A stretch of DNA of 64,000 nt from positions 1 to 64,000 of the forward strand of contig NZ_NIHB01000006.1 of NCBI RefSeq assembly GCF_002591915.1. Direction: 5' to 3'. Shown in pieces: positions 19,017 to 27,145 of this stretch. Both the position numbers and the translations under genes were made by a program. Position 1 is the stretch's first letter. Each line of letters begins with the position of its first letter. This stretch comes from Marinicella litoralis. GTDB taxonomy: Bacteria; Pseudomonadota; Gammaproteobacteria; Xanthomonadales; Marinicellaceae. Below the pieces are notes generated by a model. That model ran no database searches and was not told the origin of the DNA. It worked only from the letters and a program-made list of their open reading frames with translations.

Positions 19017-19103
19017 AAAGTCAATTGAGGTAGCAAGCTTTATCAATCAAATCAAACACCTTTAAAGGTCAGAGCAAGCGTTAATTAAGCATGGTTCATA
19101 ACA

Positions 19104-19355
19104 TTACTTAGCAAAAACCTTACCACCGATCATCTTATACGCGGGTGTACCTTTGACCAAGGTGTCGCGAGCGAACACCTGTCCACAATCGGGGCAAGTG
19201 CAGGGTTCCTTGGTGTAGTCTTTGCTGATGCGTTGTTTGAAGCATTTAAGCAATGAGCCTTTGCCACCTTTGCGGTATTTGAACAGCTGGGCTTTGCATT
19301 GGCTGCAATAAACATCAACGGTAGCTGTGGGTCCTTTTTTGTTGGGTTTTGCCAT
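19104..19355 (-). CDS. Small zinc-ribbon protein
   Basis: An 83-residue basic cytoplasmic protein with two Cys pairs: C-S-Q-C near residues 17-20 and C-T-C-P-D-C near residues 53-58, spaced as in a zinc ribbon, with many Lys in between. Such proteins usually bind nucleic acid or act as small accessory factors; no function is known to me for this one. It is convergent with the preceding gene and divergent from the DUF885 gene. Confidence 0.75.
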   Translation of the reverse strand: MAKPNKKGPTATVDVYCSQCKAQLFKYRKGGKGSLLKCFKQRISKDYTKEPCTCPDCGQVFARDTLVKGTPAYKMIGGKVFAK

Positions 19356-19581
19356 TTGTTTGGATTTTTTCAGTGTGCCTCAGATTAACAGGATGCCAGC
19401 TGTTTGGCAATTTCGCTTTGCTGGTTGGGCTATCCAGCCGTGGAAGTGTTCCGTGGGCTTGGGGTACAGTTGTTTGGTGTTTTGGTTTGATTGTTTGTGC
19501 TTTGGGTAATTTCAGATTTACCGTGAATTTAGTGGGCGACACCAGTAAGATGTAGGTCTTATTTTAATCGTGGGTTTTTCT

Positions 19582-21474
19582 ATGAAGTTTAAGTATTTAT
19601 CAGTTGGGTTGGTGTTTTCGGTTTTTTTGCTGGGTTGTCAGGATCAAGTGGCTGATGAGCCGGCTGTGGTTGTCGAACAAACTGAGGTCAAGGTTGAGGC
19701 GCCGGTTGAAGCGGCACCGGTCATCACACCCTTACAAGCCAATTTTGCTGCCAGTGCTGCGGTTTTATTTCATGCCAGACCACACTATGCCACTGTTTTG
19801 GGGGTAGATGAATCGATAGCGGGTGGACATTACAGTCATCGATTGGATGATTATTCGCCAGCTGCTGAGGCTCAACTCAGATCAAAGTTGCGAGAAATCA
19901 ATCAGCAATTGGCTTCGATTGAAGTCACCGATGCCACTGATGTAGACAACCAAAAAGTGATGATGAATTTGAATCGTTATTTTTCGGGGAATGAAGCTTT
20001 TGATATTGGCTATGTAGACTTGTGGATGGGTTTATCTCCATTTGTGGTCAACCAAATCAATGGTCCATTGATAGATGTACCGAATAACATCGCCACCAAT
20101 CAGAAAATCAACTCGGTGGCAGATGCAGAGCATTATTTAGAACGCCTGGATGGTTTTGATGCATTCTTACAAAGTGTGATGGCTAAGTTGGATGCCGATA
20201 CAGCCAAGGGTTGGATTGCGCCAAAGGTGATTTTAGAGAAAACCATGGCTGGGTTGAATGCTTTCATTGCCCCTGAGGTGACACAACATCCTTTGTACAC
20301 GTCTTTTGAGAAACAGGTCAGTGTGCTTGAAGGGGTTAGCCAAGAAGAAAAAGATAACATGTACAAGCTGGCTGCGGAACACATTGAGAATGGTGTTTAT
20401 ACGGGTTATCGTTTATTGATTGAATCACAAAAACAATTGTTAGACAAAGCCACCACCGAATCAGGTATTTGGGCGCAACCCAATGGCGCGGCTTACTATG
20501 CCGATGCGGTGAAAATGTTGGGTGACACCGATTTATCTCCAGAGCAAATTCATCAATTGGGACTGAATGAAGTGGATCGCATTTCGGCAGAGATGGATGC
20601 GATTTTGGTGGCCAATGGTCACACCGAAGGCACGGTGGGTGAGCGCATGTTGGTCATCAATGACGACCCGCAGTTTTTGTATGAAGATTCAGCAGAAGGT
20701 CGAGCTGAGGTGATTGCTGATTTGAATGGATATATTGATCAAATCAATCAGCGCATGGATGAGTTGTTTGCGACCAAACCGCCTTATGAGGTTGAAGTCA
20801 GGTCTTTCCCTAAATCCCGTGAAGCTTCGGCACCTGGTGGTCAATACTCATCACCGTCATTGGATGGTTCACAACCTGGGATTTATTGGATCAATTTACG
20901 TGACATCAAGGCTGTGCCTAAATTTGATTTGAAAACCTTGACTTACCATGAAGCCAACCCAGGCCATCATTGGCAAGTCGCGTTGAACTTAGCTCAAGAC
21001 AGTTTGCCGATGGTGCGTCGCATTGCACCTTACAATGCCTATGTTGAAGGCTGGGCTTTGTATTCGGAGTTGGTGGCCAAAGAAATGGGCATGTACGATG
21101 GTGACCCTTATGGTGATTTGGGTCGTTTGAAGGCTGAATTGTTCCGCGCGGTGCGTTTGGTGGTTGACACGGGTTTGCACCATAAAAAATGGAGCAGGGA
21201 AGCCGCAATCAAATACATGGCGGAAACCACAGGTACAGTTGACTCTGATGTGGTGGCCGAGATTGAACGATATATGGTTTGGCCAGGTCAGGCTTTGGGA
21301 TACAAAATGGGCATGATCAAAATTGTTGAATTGCGTCAAACCGCACGTGATGCTTTGGGTGAACATTTCGACATCAAAGCGTTCCATGATTTGGTGTTGT
21401 TGGGTGGTGCGGTTCCTATGGCCATTCTGGAAGACAATGTCAATGCATGGATTGAGTCTCAACAAGTGAATTGA
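19582..21474 (+). CDS. DUF885 family lipoprotein peptidase
   Basis: A 630-residue protein of the DUF885 group, predicted metallopeptidases. ATG at 19582 starts a lipoprotein signal (MKFKYLSVGLVFSVFLLGC) with the lipid-modified Cys followed by Q, so outer-membrane placement is likely; a GTG at 19570 only adds four residues. The DUF885 signature HEANPGHHWQ is near residue 455, consistent with metal binding by its His and Glu. A conserved-looking YVEGWALYSE follows. A strong intrinsic terminator lies just after the stop, so it ends its own transcript. Peptide substrate unknown. Confidence 0.85.
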   Translation: MKFKYLSVGLVFSVFLLGCQDQVADEPAVVVEQTEVKVEAPVEAAPVITPLQANFAASAAVLFHARPHYATVLGVDESIAGGHYSHRLDDYSPAAEAQLRSKLREINQQLASIEVTDATDVDNQKVMMNLNRYFSGNEAFDIGYVDLWMGLSPFVVNQINGPLIDVPNNIATNQKINSVADAEHYLERLDGFDAFLQSVMAKLDADTAKGWIAPKVILEKTMAGLNAFIAPEVTQHPLYTSFEKQVSVLEGVSQEEKDNMYKLAAEHIENGVYTGYRLLIESQKQLLDKATTESGIWAQPNGAAYYADAVKMLGDTDLSPEQIHQLGLNEVDRISAEMDAILVANGHTEGTVGERMLVINDDPQFLYEDSAEGRAEVIADLNGYIDQINQRMDELFATKPPYEVEVRSFPKSREASAPGGQYSSPSLDGSQPGIYWINLRDIKAVPKFDLKTLTYHEANPGHHWQVALNLAQDSLPMVRRIAPYNAYVEGWALYSELVAKEMGMYDGDPYGDLGRLKAELFRAVRLVVDTGLHHKKWSREAAIKYMAETTGTVDSDVVAEIERYMVWPGQALGYKMGMIKIVELRQTARDALGEHFDIKAFHDLVLLGGAVPMAILEDNVNAWIESQQVN

Positions 21475-21494
21475 TTGATTCTGACTTTATAGTG

Positions 21495-21525
21495 AAAACG
21501 CCGGGTATTTGCTGGCGTTTTTTTT
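21495..21525 (+). terminator. Intrinsic terminator after the DUF885 gene
   Basis: AAAACGCC and GGCGTTTT pair around a short loop and are followed by further T residues, 20 bases after the stop. Confidence 0.85.
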
Positions 21526-21589
21526 GTGTTTTGTTTGTGCGGTTTGCTGACTGAATTATCTTTGGTAGGAAGCTCAGCTTGAATGTTGG

Positions 21590-22528
21590 CTAGGTTGTTT
21601 CGGGCATTTCTATGTGCAGCATGCTGGAGCTGGTTTCGCCATTTTCATTGATGGTTATGGTATACAGGATGTTGTAATTTTGATGGCTCATCGGTGGGTA
21701 TTTGGTTTCATTGATCAGTCGGTTGACCATATCTGGAATGGTGTTGCTGTGGCCGATGATGAGTACAGTTTGTCCTTTGATTTGGTTCATGAAATTAACC
21801 ACATCGAATGACATGGGGTAATACATTTCTGGCTTCACTGAGCTGTTTGAAGCGATCAAATTGGCGGTCTGGATGTTGCGTTTGAATTCGGTGGTAAAAA
21901 CCTGGTCAAAAGAAGTGTGTTGTAGCACTTTTTTCCAATATTTGGCCCTGGCAATCCCAGCTGGTGAGAGCACTGGGTTTTCTGAAGTTTCATCGGCCTT
22001 TTCGGTGTGTCTCAATATATAAATTTGGGTCACATTGGATTTTGATTCTTCAATGATTTTGCTGGTTTGATTGGCCGAGGATATGCTCTTGCCGGTTTCT
22101 TGCCGGTTTTGTTGGTAGATGAATGCCAAGCTGCCTAACAAGGCAATCAATAACAACCAAACCAAGGTTTTGTGTGTGGACTTGTTGTCCGGTGGTGTTA
22201 TGTTTGTTGTGTTGTTTGCATCTATCGGTGCTTCAAAGCGATAGCCCACTTTGTGCACAGTCACAATAAGGTCTTCGCTGATACCCGCTTGTTTAAACAT
22301 TTTCCGCAAGCGTGCTATGGCGGCTGGGATGACTTCAGGTGAGCTGGGTTTGTCGTGCCAAACTTGGTCCATGAAATCATTGCTGTGAACGGTGGTTCCT
22401 TCATGTTCGATCAGCATTTGTAGCACCATAACAGCCTTAAGGTCGATGCTCAGTTCGACACCGTTTGAGGTGATGATGTGGTCTGTAAAATCAACTTTAA
22501 TGTGTTTGATGTTGTAAGTAGGGTTCAC
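21590..22528 (-). CDS. ToxR/CadC-like regulator fused to histidine phosphatase
   Basis: A 312-residue fusion. Residues about 1-105 are an OmpR-type winged helix DNA-binding domain (HSNDFMDQVWHDKP, AIARLRKMFKQAGI, VHKVGYRFEAP). Residues about 120-142 are one membrane helix (TLVWLLLIALLGSLAFIY). Residues about 165-312 form a histidine phosphatase (SixA/phosphoglycerate mutase-like) domain, with the RH motif in YILRHTEKAD and the second His in LIIGHSNTIPD, so catalytic residues look intact. By topology the phosphatase domain should be periplasmic. One-component membrane regulators usually carry a non-enzymatic sensor here. It starts with GTG at 22528 and no strong ribosome site. Targets unknown; it stands alone between convergent or codirectional genes. 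Confidence 0.85.
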   Translation of the reverse strand: MNPTYNIKHIKVDFTDHIITSNGVELSIDLKAVMVLQMLIEHEGTTVHSNDFMDQVWHDKPSSPEVIPAAIARLRKMFKQAGISEDLIVTVHKVGYRFEAPIDANNTTNITPPDNKSTHKTLVWLLLIALLGSLAFIYQQNRQETGKSISSANQTSKIIEESKSNVTQIYILRHTEKADETSENPVLSPAGIARAKYWKKVLQHTSFDQVFTTEFKRNIQTANLIASNSSVKPEMYYPMSFDVVNFMNQIKGQTVLIIGHSNTIPDMVNRLINETKYPPMSHQNYNILYTITINENGETSSSMLHIEMPETT

Positions 22529-22630
22529 AGTGTGGTCACTTTATTGGCTTGGTATTATCTTACTGCTTTGGTCGTCAAAAAATGCAGCAAAAACACCATT
22601 TTCTTAAAATATTTTATTCCGCACAGCATT

Positions 22631-23890
22631 TTAAGGTGATTGATCATCGTAAGTTGATTGAGTCCAATGGATTTGTCCCAAGCGGGTGTTTGAACGGTCA
22701 AAAATGCAGGTGTAACTGTTGATCAGCGGTAGGCCACAAAGGGTTTGATCAGGCCATTGGGGTAATTGGTTCATGATCATAAACATCCAATTATTTGGGC
22801 CTTTGGCATGGGATTGCCAATATTGTTTCGCGCTGATGGTTAGTGCAACGGGTTCATCTCTGGGCCCGGCAAAGTTTAGGGTCAAATCTGGCCATAAATC
22901 GATATCTAGCAAGGCGTTTTGGTAGTCCTTACCCTGTTGGAAAGCTTGCTTGAACGCTTCAATGGTGGAGACAAAGCTTGCGTCGATTTGTTGCAGGCAA
23001 TTGACCACATATTGATAAAGTTGTTGTTGTAATACCAAAAAGCTACAACCTGAGTCTATGATTGAATTGGAAAAAAAACTGTTAAGGTGTTTTGCATCCA
23101 ACGGCGGTGCCTTACAAGCTGGGAAACCGTCCACGGCCACACTGATTAAGTGGGTGTTGTAATAGGCGTCATGCAGGACTTTGATGGTTTTTGATTGTTC
23201 GGTCGAAATGCCGGTATCACCTATGATGAATTGTCCTTGGTTCAAGGGTTCGGATTCTATTTCGGCCAGACTCATACCTTGATGAGGGATATACTCAACT
23301 GATCGCTGAGTGATTAAGGTGAATTGGTTGGGAACCACTTCGTGTTCTTCAAAGTCATCAAACAAGGGAGTGATGTCTTGTTCAGGAAATGGTCGCAGGT
23401 ATTTTTTGAATGCTTTGATGGCAGTGGCATTTTTTTCAATGGTAAAAGGCCAAGGATAACTAGCTGCCAGGGTGGGTGATTGTTGTTTTAAATATGCACT
23501 CACATCGTATGATTTATTGAGGTGATGATAAGCCATTCCCCATATACCATCGGCTTGTTGAAAGCTGTGTTGTTGGGAGGCGCTGACCAAGGCAATGGGC
23601 GCATTGTACAATTGAATGGATTGACTGTGGTTGAGTCCTATGTGGGTTTTGATTACTGGACCTGCCCAGCCTCCGGCTCCGTAGACGACGGCTTGGGCCA
23701 AGGTGGTGGTACTGAGGTATTGGTCATTAATGGGTTGGTATTTATTTAAGTCGATGGCCAAGGTGCTGCTGCCAGTATCTATCATGACATTCACCTCAAC
23801 TTGTTCACTGCCGATGTAAAGTTTCGTGGTGTATGCGCCGATACCTAAAGCCAAATTGATGGGTAGGACAATGCGTTTATCAGTCATCAT
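22631..23890 (-). CDS. Pepsin-like aspartic peptidase homologue
   Basis: About 419 residues with two aspartic-protease motifs: MIDTGSST in the first half (near residue 38) and IIDSGCSF in the second (near residue 267), the two-lobe plan of family A1 (pepsin). A1 enzymes are rare in bacteria; shewasin-type examples are known and lack signal peptides, as does this one, so it is probably cytoplasmic. A FIIGDTGIS and CGLPLINSYTCIFD segment fit the pepsin-like fold. Its ATG codons (23890, 23887) lie inside the end of the patatin gene, a 9-11 base overlap, so both are cotranscribed and coupled. Proteolytic activity is inferred. Confidence 0.75.
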   Translation of the reverse strand: MMTDKRIVLPINLALGIGAYTTKLYIGSEQVEVNVMIDTGSSTLAIDLNKYQPINDQYLSTTTLAQAVVYGAGGWAGPVIKTHIGLNHSQSIQLYNAPIALVSASQQHSFQQADGIWGMAYHHLNKSYDVSAYLKQQSPTLAASYPWPFTIEKNATAIKAFKKYLRPFPEQDITPLFDDFEEHEVVPNQFTLITQRSVEYIPHQGMSLAEIESEPLNQGQFIIGDTGISTEQSKTIKVLHDAYYNTHLISVAVDGFPACKAPPLDAKHLNSFFSNSIIDSGCSFLVLQQQLYQYVVNCLQQIDASFVSTIEAFKQAFQQGKDYQNALLDIDLWPDLTLNFAGPRDEPVALTISAKQYWQSHAKGPNNWMFMIMNQLPQWPDQTLCGLPLINSYTCIFDRSNTRLGQIHWTQSTYDDQSP

Positions 23891-24833
23891 CAACCAGGCG
23901 CTGGGTTCTGAACAAGATTTCTTCTTTCATCCTTTGAACGCAAGCATACCCTTCTGCTATGGAGTCTTTGGCTTTGTATAGTTGTAACAAACCGACATCA
24001 TTCAGACGCGGTTGTAACAAAACGTCAGGCGGCTCACCGGCCAAACGACTGCGGGTCAGATGCGATGACATGATGTTGATGGAATTTGAAATGACATCAA
24101 GGCTTTTGGGTTCCTTGACTTTGCTGCCGTCAGAACTGATTAAACTCATGGCTATTTGGAAATTGGCCTTGGCTTTTTCCCAGATTGAATCATCTTCGTT
24201 TTCATCTTCATTACTTGCTTCTTCAGAGTTGGTTTCATCTTCTGGTTTTTCATCAACCACTTGGTAACTGTTGATGATGTCGGCATTGAGGTTGACTGCT
24301 ATCACCACATCGGCCCCCATGGCTTTACACAGTGATACGGGTACTGGATTGACCAAGCCGCCATCGACCAGCCATTTGTTGTCGTGCAATACACTGGGGA
24401 AAAGGCCTGGGAATGCCATTGATGACCACAACGCATCGTGTACCGAACCTTTTTGTAACCAAACTTCTTTGCCGGTACTGAGGTCTGTGGCCACGGCACC
24501 AAATGGTCGGTCCATGTCTTTAAAATTCAATGATTCCATCCCGATGGTTTGTTCAAACAGTTTTCGCATATTGAGTGCATTAACAAAACCTGCTGCGTTG
24601 ATATTGATACTGAGGAATCTACGTATGGCACTTTCTGTCATCGACATGGCCCATTCTTCCAGTTGGTCTAAATTTGAAGTGGCATAGCTGGCGCCCACCA
24701 AGCTGCCGACTGAACATCCGGCAATCACATCGGGTTCAATGCCCATTTCTTGCAAAGCCCTGATGACACCTATGTGTGACATGCCTCTGGCAGAACCGCT
24801 GCCCAATACCAGGCCTATTTTAGCTGAATGCAT
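23880..24833 (-). CDS. Patatin-like phospholipase, RssA-like
   Basis: A 317-residue patatin-family lipid acyl hydrolase. Seen are the oxyanion loop LGSGSARGMSHIG at residues about 9-22, the nucleophile elbow GCSVGS at about 39-44 and the catalytic Asp in LVDGGLVNPVP near residue 155. The layout matches RssA-type cytoplasmic patatins. An acidic, low-complexity insertion (E, D, N and S rich) lies near residues 195-215. It is the first gene of a two-gene unit with the pepsin-like gene. Confidence 0.85.
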   Translation of the reverse strand: MHSAKIGLVLGSGSARGMSHIGVIRALQEMGIEPDVIAGCSVGSLVGASYATSNLDQLEEWAMSMTESAIRRFLSININAAGFVNALNMRKLFEQTIGMESLNFKDMDRPFGAVATDLSTGKEVWLQKGSVHDALWSSMAFPGLFPSVLHDNKWLVDGGLVNPVPVSLCKAMGADVVIAVNLNADIINSYQVVDEKPEDETNSEEASNEDENEDDSIWEKAKANFQIAMSLISSDGSKVKEPKSLDVISNSINIMSSHLTRSRLAGEPPDVLLQPRLNDVGLLQLYKAKDSIAEGYACVQRMKEEILFRTQRLVDDD

Positions 24834-24926
24834 AATTTAAATAATTTTGACAACAATGTTTAGTTTAACTGAAAAAGCAAAGTATTTTTACTGGATAATT
24901 TTAGTTGTTAACACTGGAGTGGTAAA

Positions 24927-25373
24927 ATGAGCCACATGAATAAAACCTTGGAACTCATTGCTCACCAAATCAATGCCACTGATCAAATGATGGTGGCAAG
25001 TATTGAAGACTATCGATTTAATTTGGTTGAGTTTAATCATGCAGTGCATATTAAACTGGCTTATTGTTACCTGGTAAAAAATGGACCTAAGACTTCAATC
25101 CTCAACATGCAAAATACCTTGAAAGGTTTTTTACATGCCAATGGTGTGGATCGGAATAAATTTCATGTCACCTTGACTCATGCATGGCTAAAAGCAGTGT
25201 GGCACTTTATGCAAAATTGTCCTGCGATGAAATCTTCTGATGAATTTATCCAAAACAACCCAGCGCTGCTCAATAAAGATTTGTTGTTGTCGCATTACAG
25301 TCATGAATTATTGTTTTCAGACCAAGCCAGAAAAAAATACGTTGATCCAGATTTGAATAGGCTGCCTGAGTAA
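24927..25373 (+). CDS. Conserved helical protein of unknown function
   Basis: A 148-residue soluble, mostly helical protein with several spaced His (FNHAVHIKLAYCYL, KFHVTLTHAWLKAVWHFM). I recall bacterial proteins with the pattern F-x-H-x-x-H-L-x-x-A plus K-[FY]-H-x-T-x-T-x-x-[WF] but no assigned function; the His could bind a metal or heme. ATG at 24927 follows a GGAG site. It is divergent from the patatin gene and convergent with the diguanylate cyclase. Confidence 0.65.
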   Translation: MSHMNKTLELIAHQINATDQMMVASIEDYRFNLVEFNHAVHIKLAYCYLVKNGPKTSILNMQNTLKGFLHANGVDRNKFHVTLTHAWLKAVWHFMQNCPAMKSSDEFIQNNPALLNKDLLLSHYSHELLFSDQARKKYVDPDLNRLPE

Positions 25374-25402
25374 ACTCGGTTGAGAGAATCAGCTTGTGCC
25401 TA

Positions 25403-26404
25403 TCAACTTGATATGACTTGGTTCCTGCCTTGTTTTTTAGCGGTGTATAAATTCCTGTCACTTTCTCGGATCCAGTCAATTCGAGTCATCTTGGGTTTTA
25501 ACCTTGAAAGACCAATGGATACAGAGACCTTGAGTTCAGGGAACATGTTGATTTCTGACACTGCCAGCCTTATTTGTTCTGCCAGTCGTTTGGTTTTTTC
25601 CCATGGCAATTCTTCAATAACAACAATGAATTCTTCGCCGCCATATCGAAACACGATGCCGTAATCTTTCACTGTGTTTCTGATCGAATGTCCAATGGTT
25701 GTTAATACTTCATCGCCTTGATCATGGCCAAATTGATCATTGATTTTTTTAAAGTGATCAATGTCAATGGTCATTAAGTGGCTGTTGTCTGCCATCTTGT
25801 GGTGACTGTCAATGATGTCATTGAGCAAATCATTGAGGGTACTTCGATTATATAAACCGGTCAATGAATCAGTGATGGCAAGTCGGTGGAGGGCGAATTG
25901 TTGCTTGTTGATTTGTCGAATACTGACGGCAGTGAAAGCACTGATTAATGAAAGTGTTGCTGAGATTCGCAAAGCCAAGCCGTGGTCAAAAGTATTGAAG
26001 GACAAATATGTGCATAAAACAATGGCAACTATATTGATCAACCAGGCTTGCCGCTCAGGCAATAAGTAATAAAAACAAATGATGCCCGGAAAACTCCATA
26101 AAACGCCAATGATGCCTTGAGCCGGAATAGAAAAATAACAAAATAACAAGATGACCGGAGAAAGCACAAAAAATGAAATGTTTGAGTAGTATTTTTTCCA
26201 AACCAGAACGGTAAATGTATTGAATAAAAAAACGGCTGTGACGATGAAGGAAGCTACGGCTACGTTTAAAGGCCCGTTGATAAAATTATTGATGGCAAAT
26301 GGTGTGATGAAAACCAAAGCCACATTTCCTAACCACAAAGCGGACTTATTAAGTACACTGAATTCATTTTGTTGGTACTGCAGAATCTTCTTCGCCCTTT
26401 TCAT
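25403..26404 (-). CDS. Membrane diguanylate cyclase (GGDEF)
   Basis: A 333-residue protein with about six membrane helices in residues 20-165 and a GGDEF domain in residues about 170-333. The catalytic loop reads YGGEEF and the metal-binding region is DIDHFKKINDQFGHDQGD, so it should make cyclic di-GMP. The RxxD inhibitory site normally five residues before GGEEF is not in the expected place (the local sequence is VKDYGIVFRYGGEEF), so product feedback may be missing. The membrane part is a plausible sensor of unknown ligand. Monocistronic. Confidence 0.9.
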   Translation of the reverse strand: MKRAKKILQYQQNEFSVLNKSALWLGNVALVFITPFAINNFINGPLNVAVASFIVTAVFLFNTFTVLVWKKYYSNISFFVLSPVILLFCYFSIPAQGIIGVLWSFPGIICFYYLLPERQAWLINIVAIVLCTYLSFNTFDHGLALRISATLSLISAFTAVSIRQINKQQFALHRLAITDSLTGLYNRSTLNDLLNDIIDSHHKMADNSHLMTIDIDHFKKINDQFGHDQGDEVLTTIGHSIRNTVKDYGIVFRYGGEEFIVVIEELPWEKTKRLAEQIRLAVSEINMFPELKVSVSIGLSRLKPKMTRIDWIRESDRNLYTAKKQGRNQVISS

Positions 26405-26474
26405 AACCCACCGAATTTACACACCTTTAATAGTATAGCTCAATGTTGCAGGCGAATGTAATTATTGCATTTCT

Positions 26475-26888
26475 TCAATTTTGCAGGGTTAAGGTCAACT
26501 GACGATGGTGTGGTCGATCACGATGTTCACAAAGGAAGATGCCTTGCCAGGTTCCTAAAGCCAACTGACCTGCAGTAACAGGAATGGTCAGCTGACAACC
26601 CATCAATGAAGATTTTATGTGTGCCGGCATGTCATCATCTCCCTCATAATCATGTTGGTAAGGGAAATCTCGTGGCACCAGGTGTTCTTCAAATCGCTTG
26701 AAATCCTCGCGAACGGTTGGGTCGGCATTTTCGTTGATGGTTAAGCTGGCTGATGAATGTTTAATAAACACATGTAACAGACCCGCCTCAACGCCATGAA
26801 GCGATGCGCCAACGGCGGCTGCAACTTGATCAGTGATCAGGTAATAACCACGGCCGGGTGTTTTGATGGTCAGGTTAAATTGCTTCAT
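26475..26888 (-). CDS. yjbQ: YjbQ/UPF0047 family protein
   Basis: A 137-residue protein matching the YjbQ family along its whole length: GRGYYLITD at the N-terminus, LLHVFIKHSSASLTINENAD in the middle, and LALGTWQGIFLCEHRD near the C-terminus. E. coli YjbQ has weak thiamin-phosphate synthase activity; the true role is unsettled. Conserved His and Glu residues form the proposed metal site. Monocistronic, cytoplasmic. Confidence 0.9.
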   Translation of the reverse strand: MKQFNLTIKTPGRGYYLITDQVAAAVGASLHGVEAGLLHVFIKHSSASLTINENADPTVREDFKRFEEHLVPRDFPYQHDYEGDDDMPAHIKSSLMGCQLTIPVTAGQLALGTWQGIFLCEHRDRPHHRQLTLTLQN

Positions 26889-26980
26889 AGGTATTTTAAG
26901 GGGGCGTATGTTCTAAAGCATCCATTATAAGCTTTTGTAAACAGTTTGAAATGGTGCTTGCTAAATAGTTGAAGTCGAAA

Positions 26981-26998
26981 GATTAATTTTGATTAATC
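26981..26998. promoter_or_regulatory. Dyad GATTAAT-TTTG-ATTAATC
   Basis: A perfect 7-base inverted repeat 148 bases upstream of the subtilisin-like gene; a possible regulator binding site. Its arms resemble those at 241-250 and 10964-10977. Confidence 0.35.
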
Positions 26999-27145
26999 CA
27001 CGTTTGTTCAATTTATTTCGTTTCATGCAGCTGTTTTATTGGTGCAAAAACAACTGGCTTTTATTGATTTATTCTTCAAAAAATGCTTATATAGCTCGGT
27101 AATTTATTACCCAATATATTTAACAGAAAAGACGGAGACCCACAG

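Noticed and set aside
20989-21465. Long minus-strand frame opposite the DUF885 gene
   Set aside because: It is a shadow of a well-supported gene and has no signal of its own.
24271-24687. Plus-strand frame of 138 codons opposite the patatin gene
   Set aside because: The patatin motifs lie on the other strand; this frame is a shadow.
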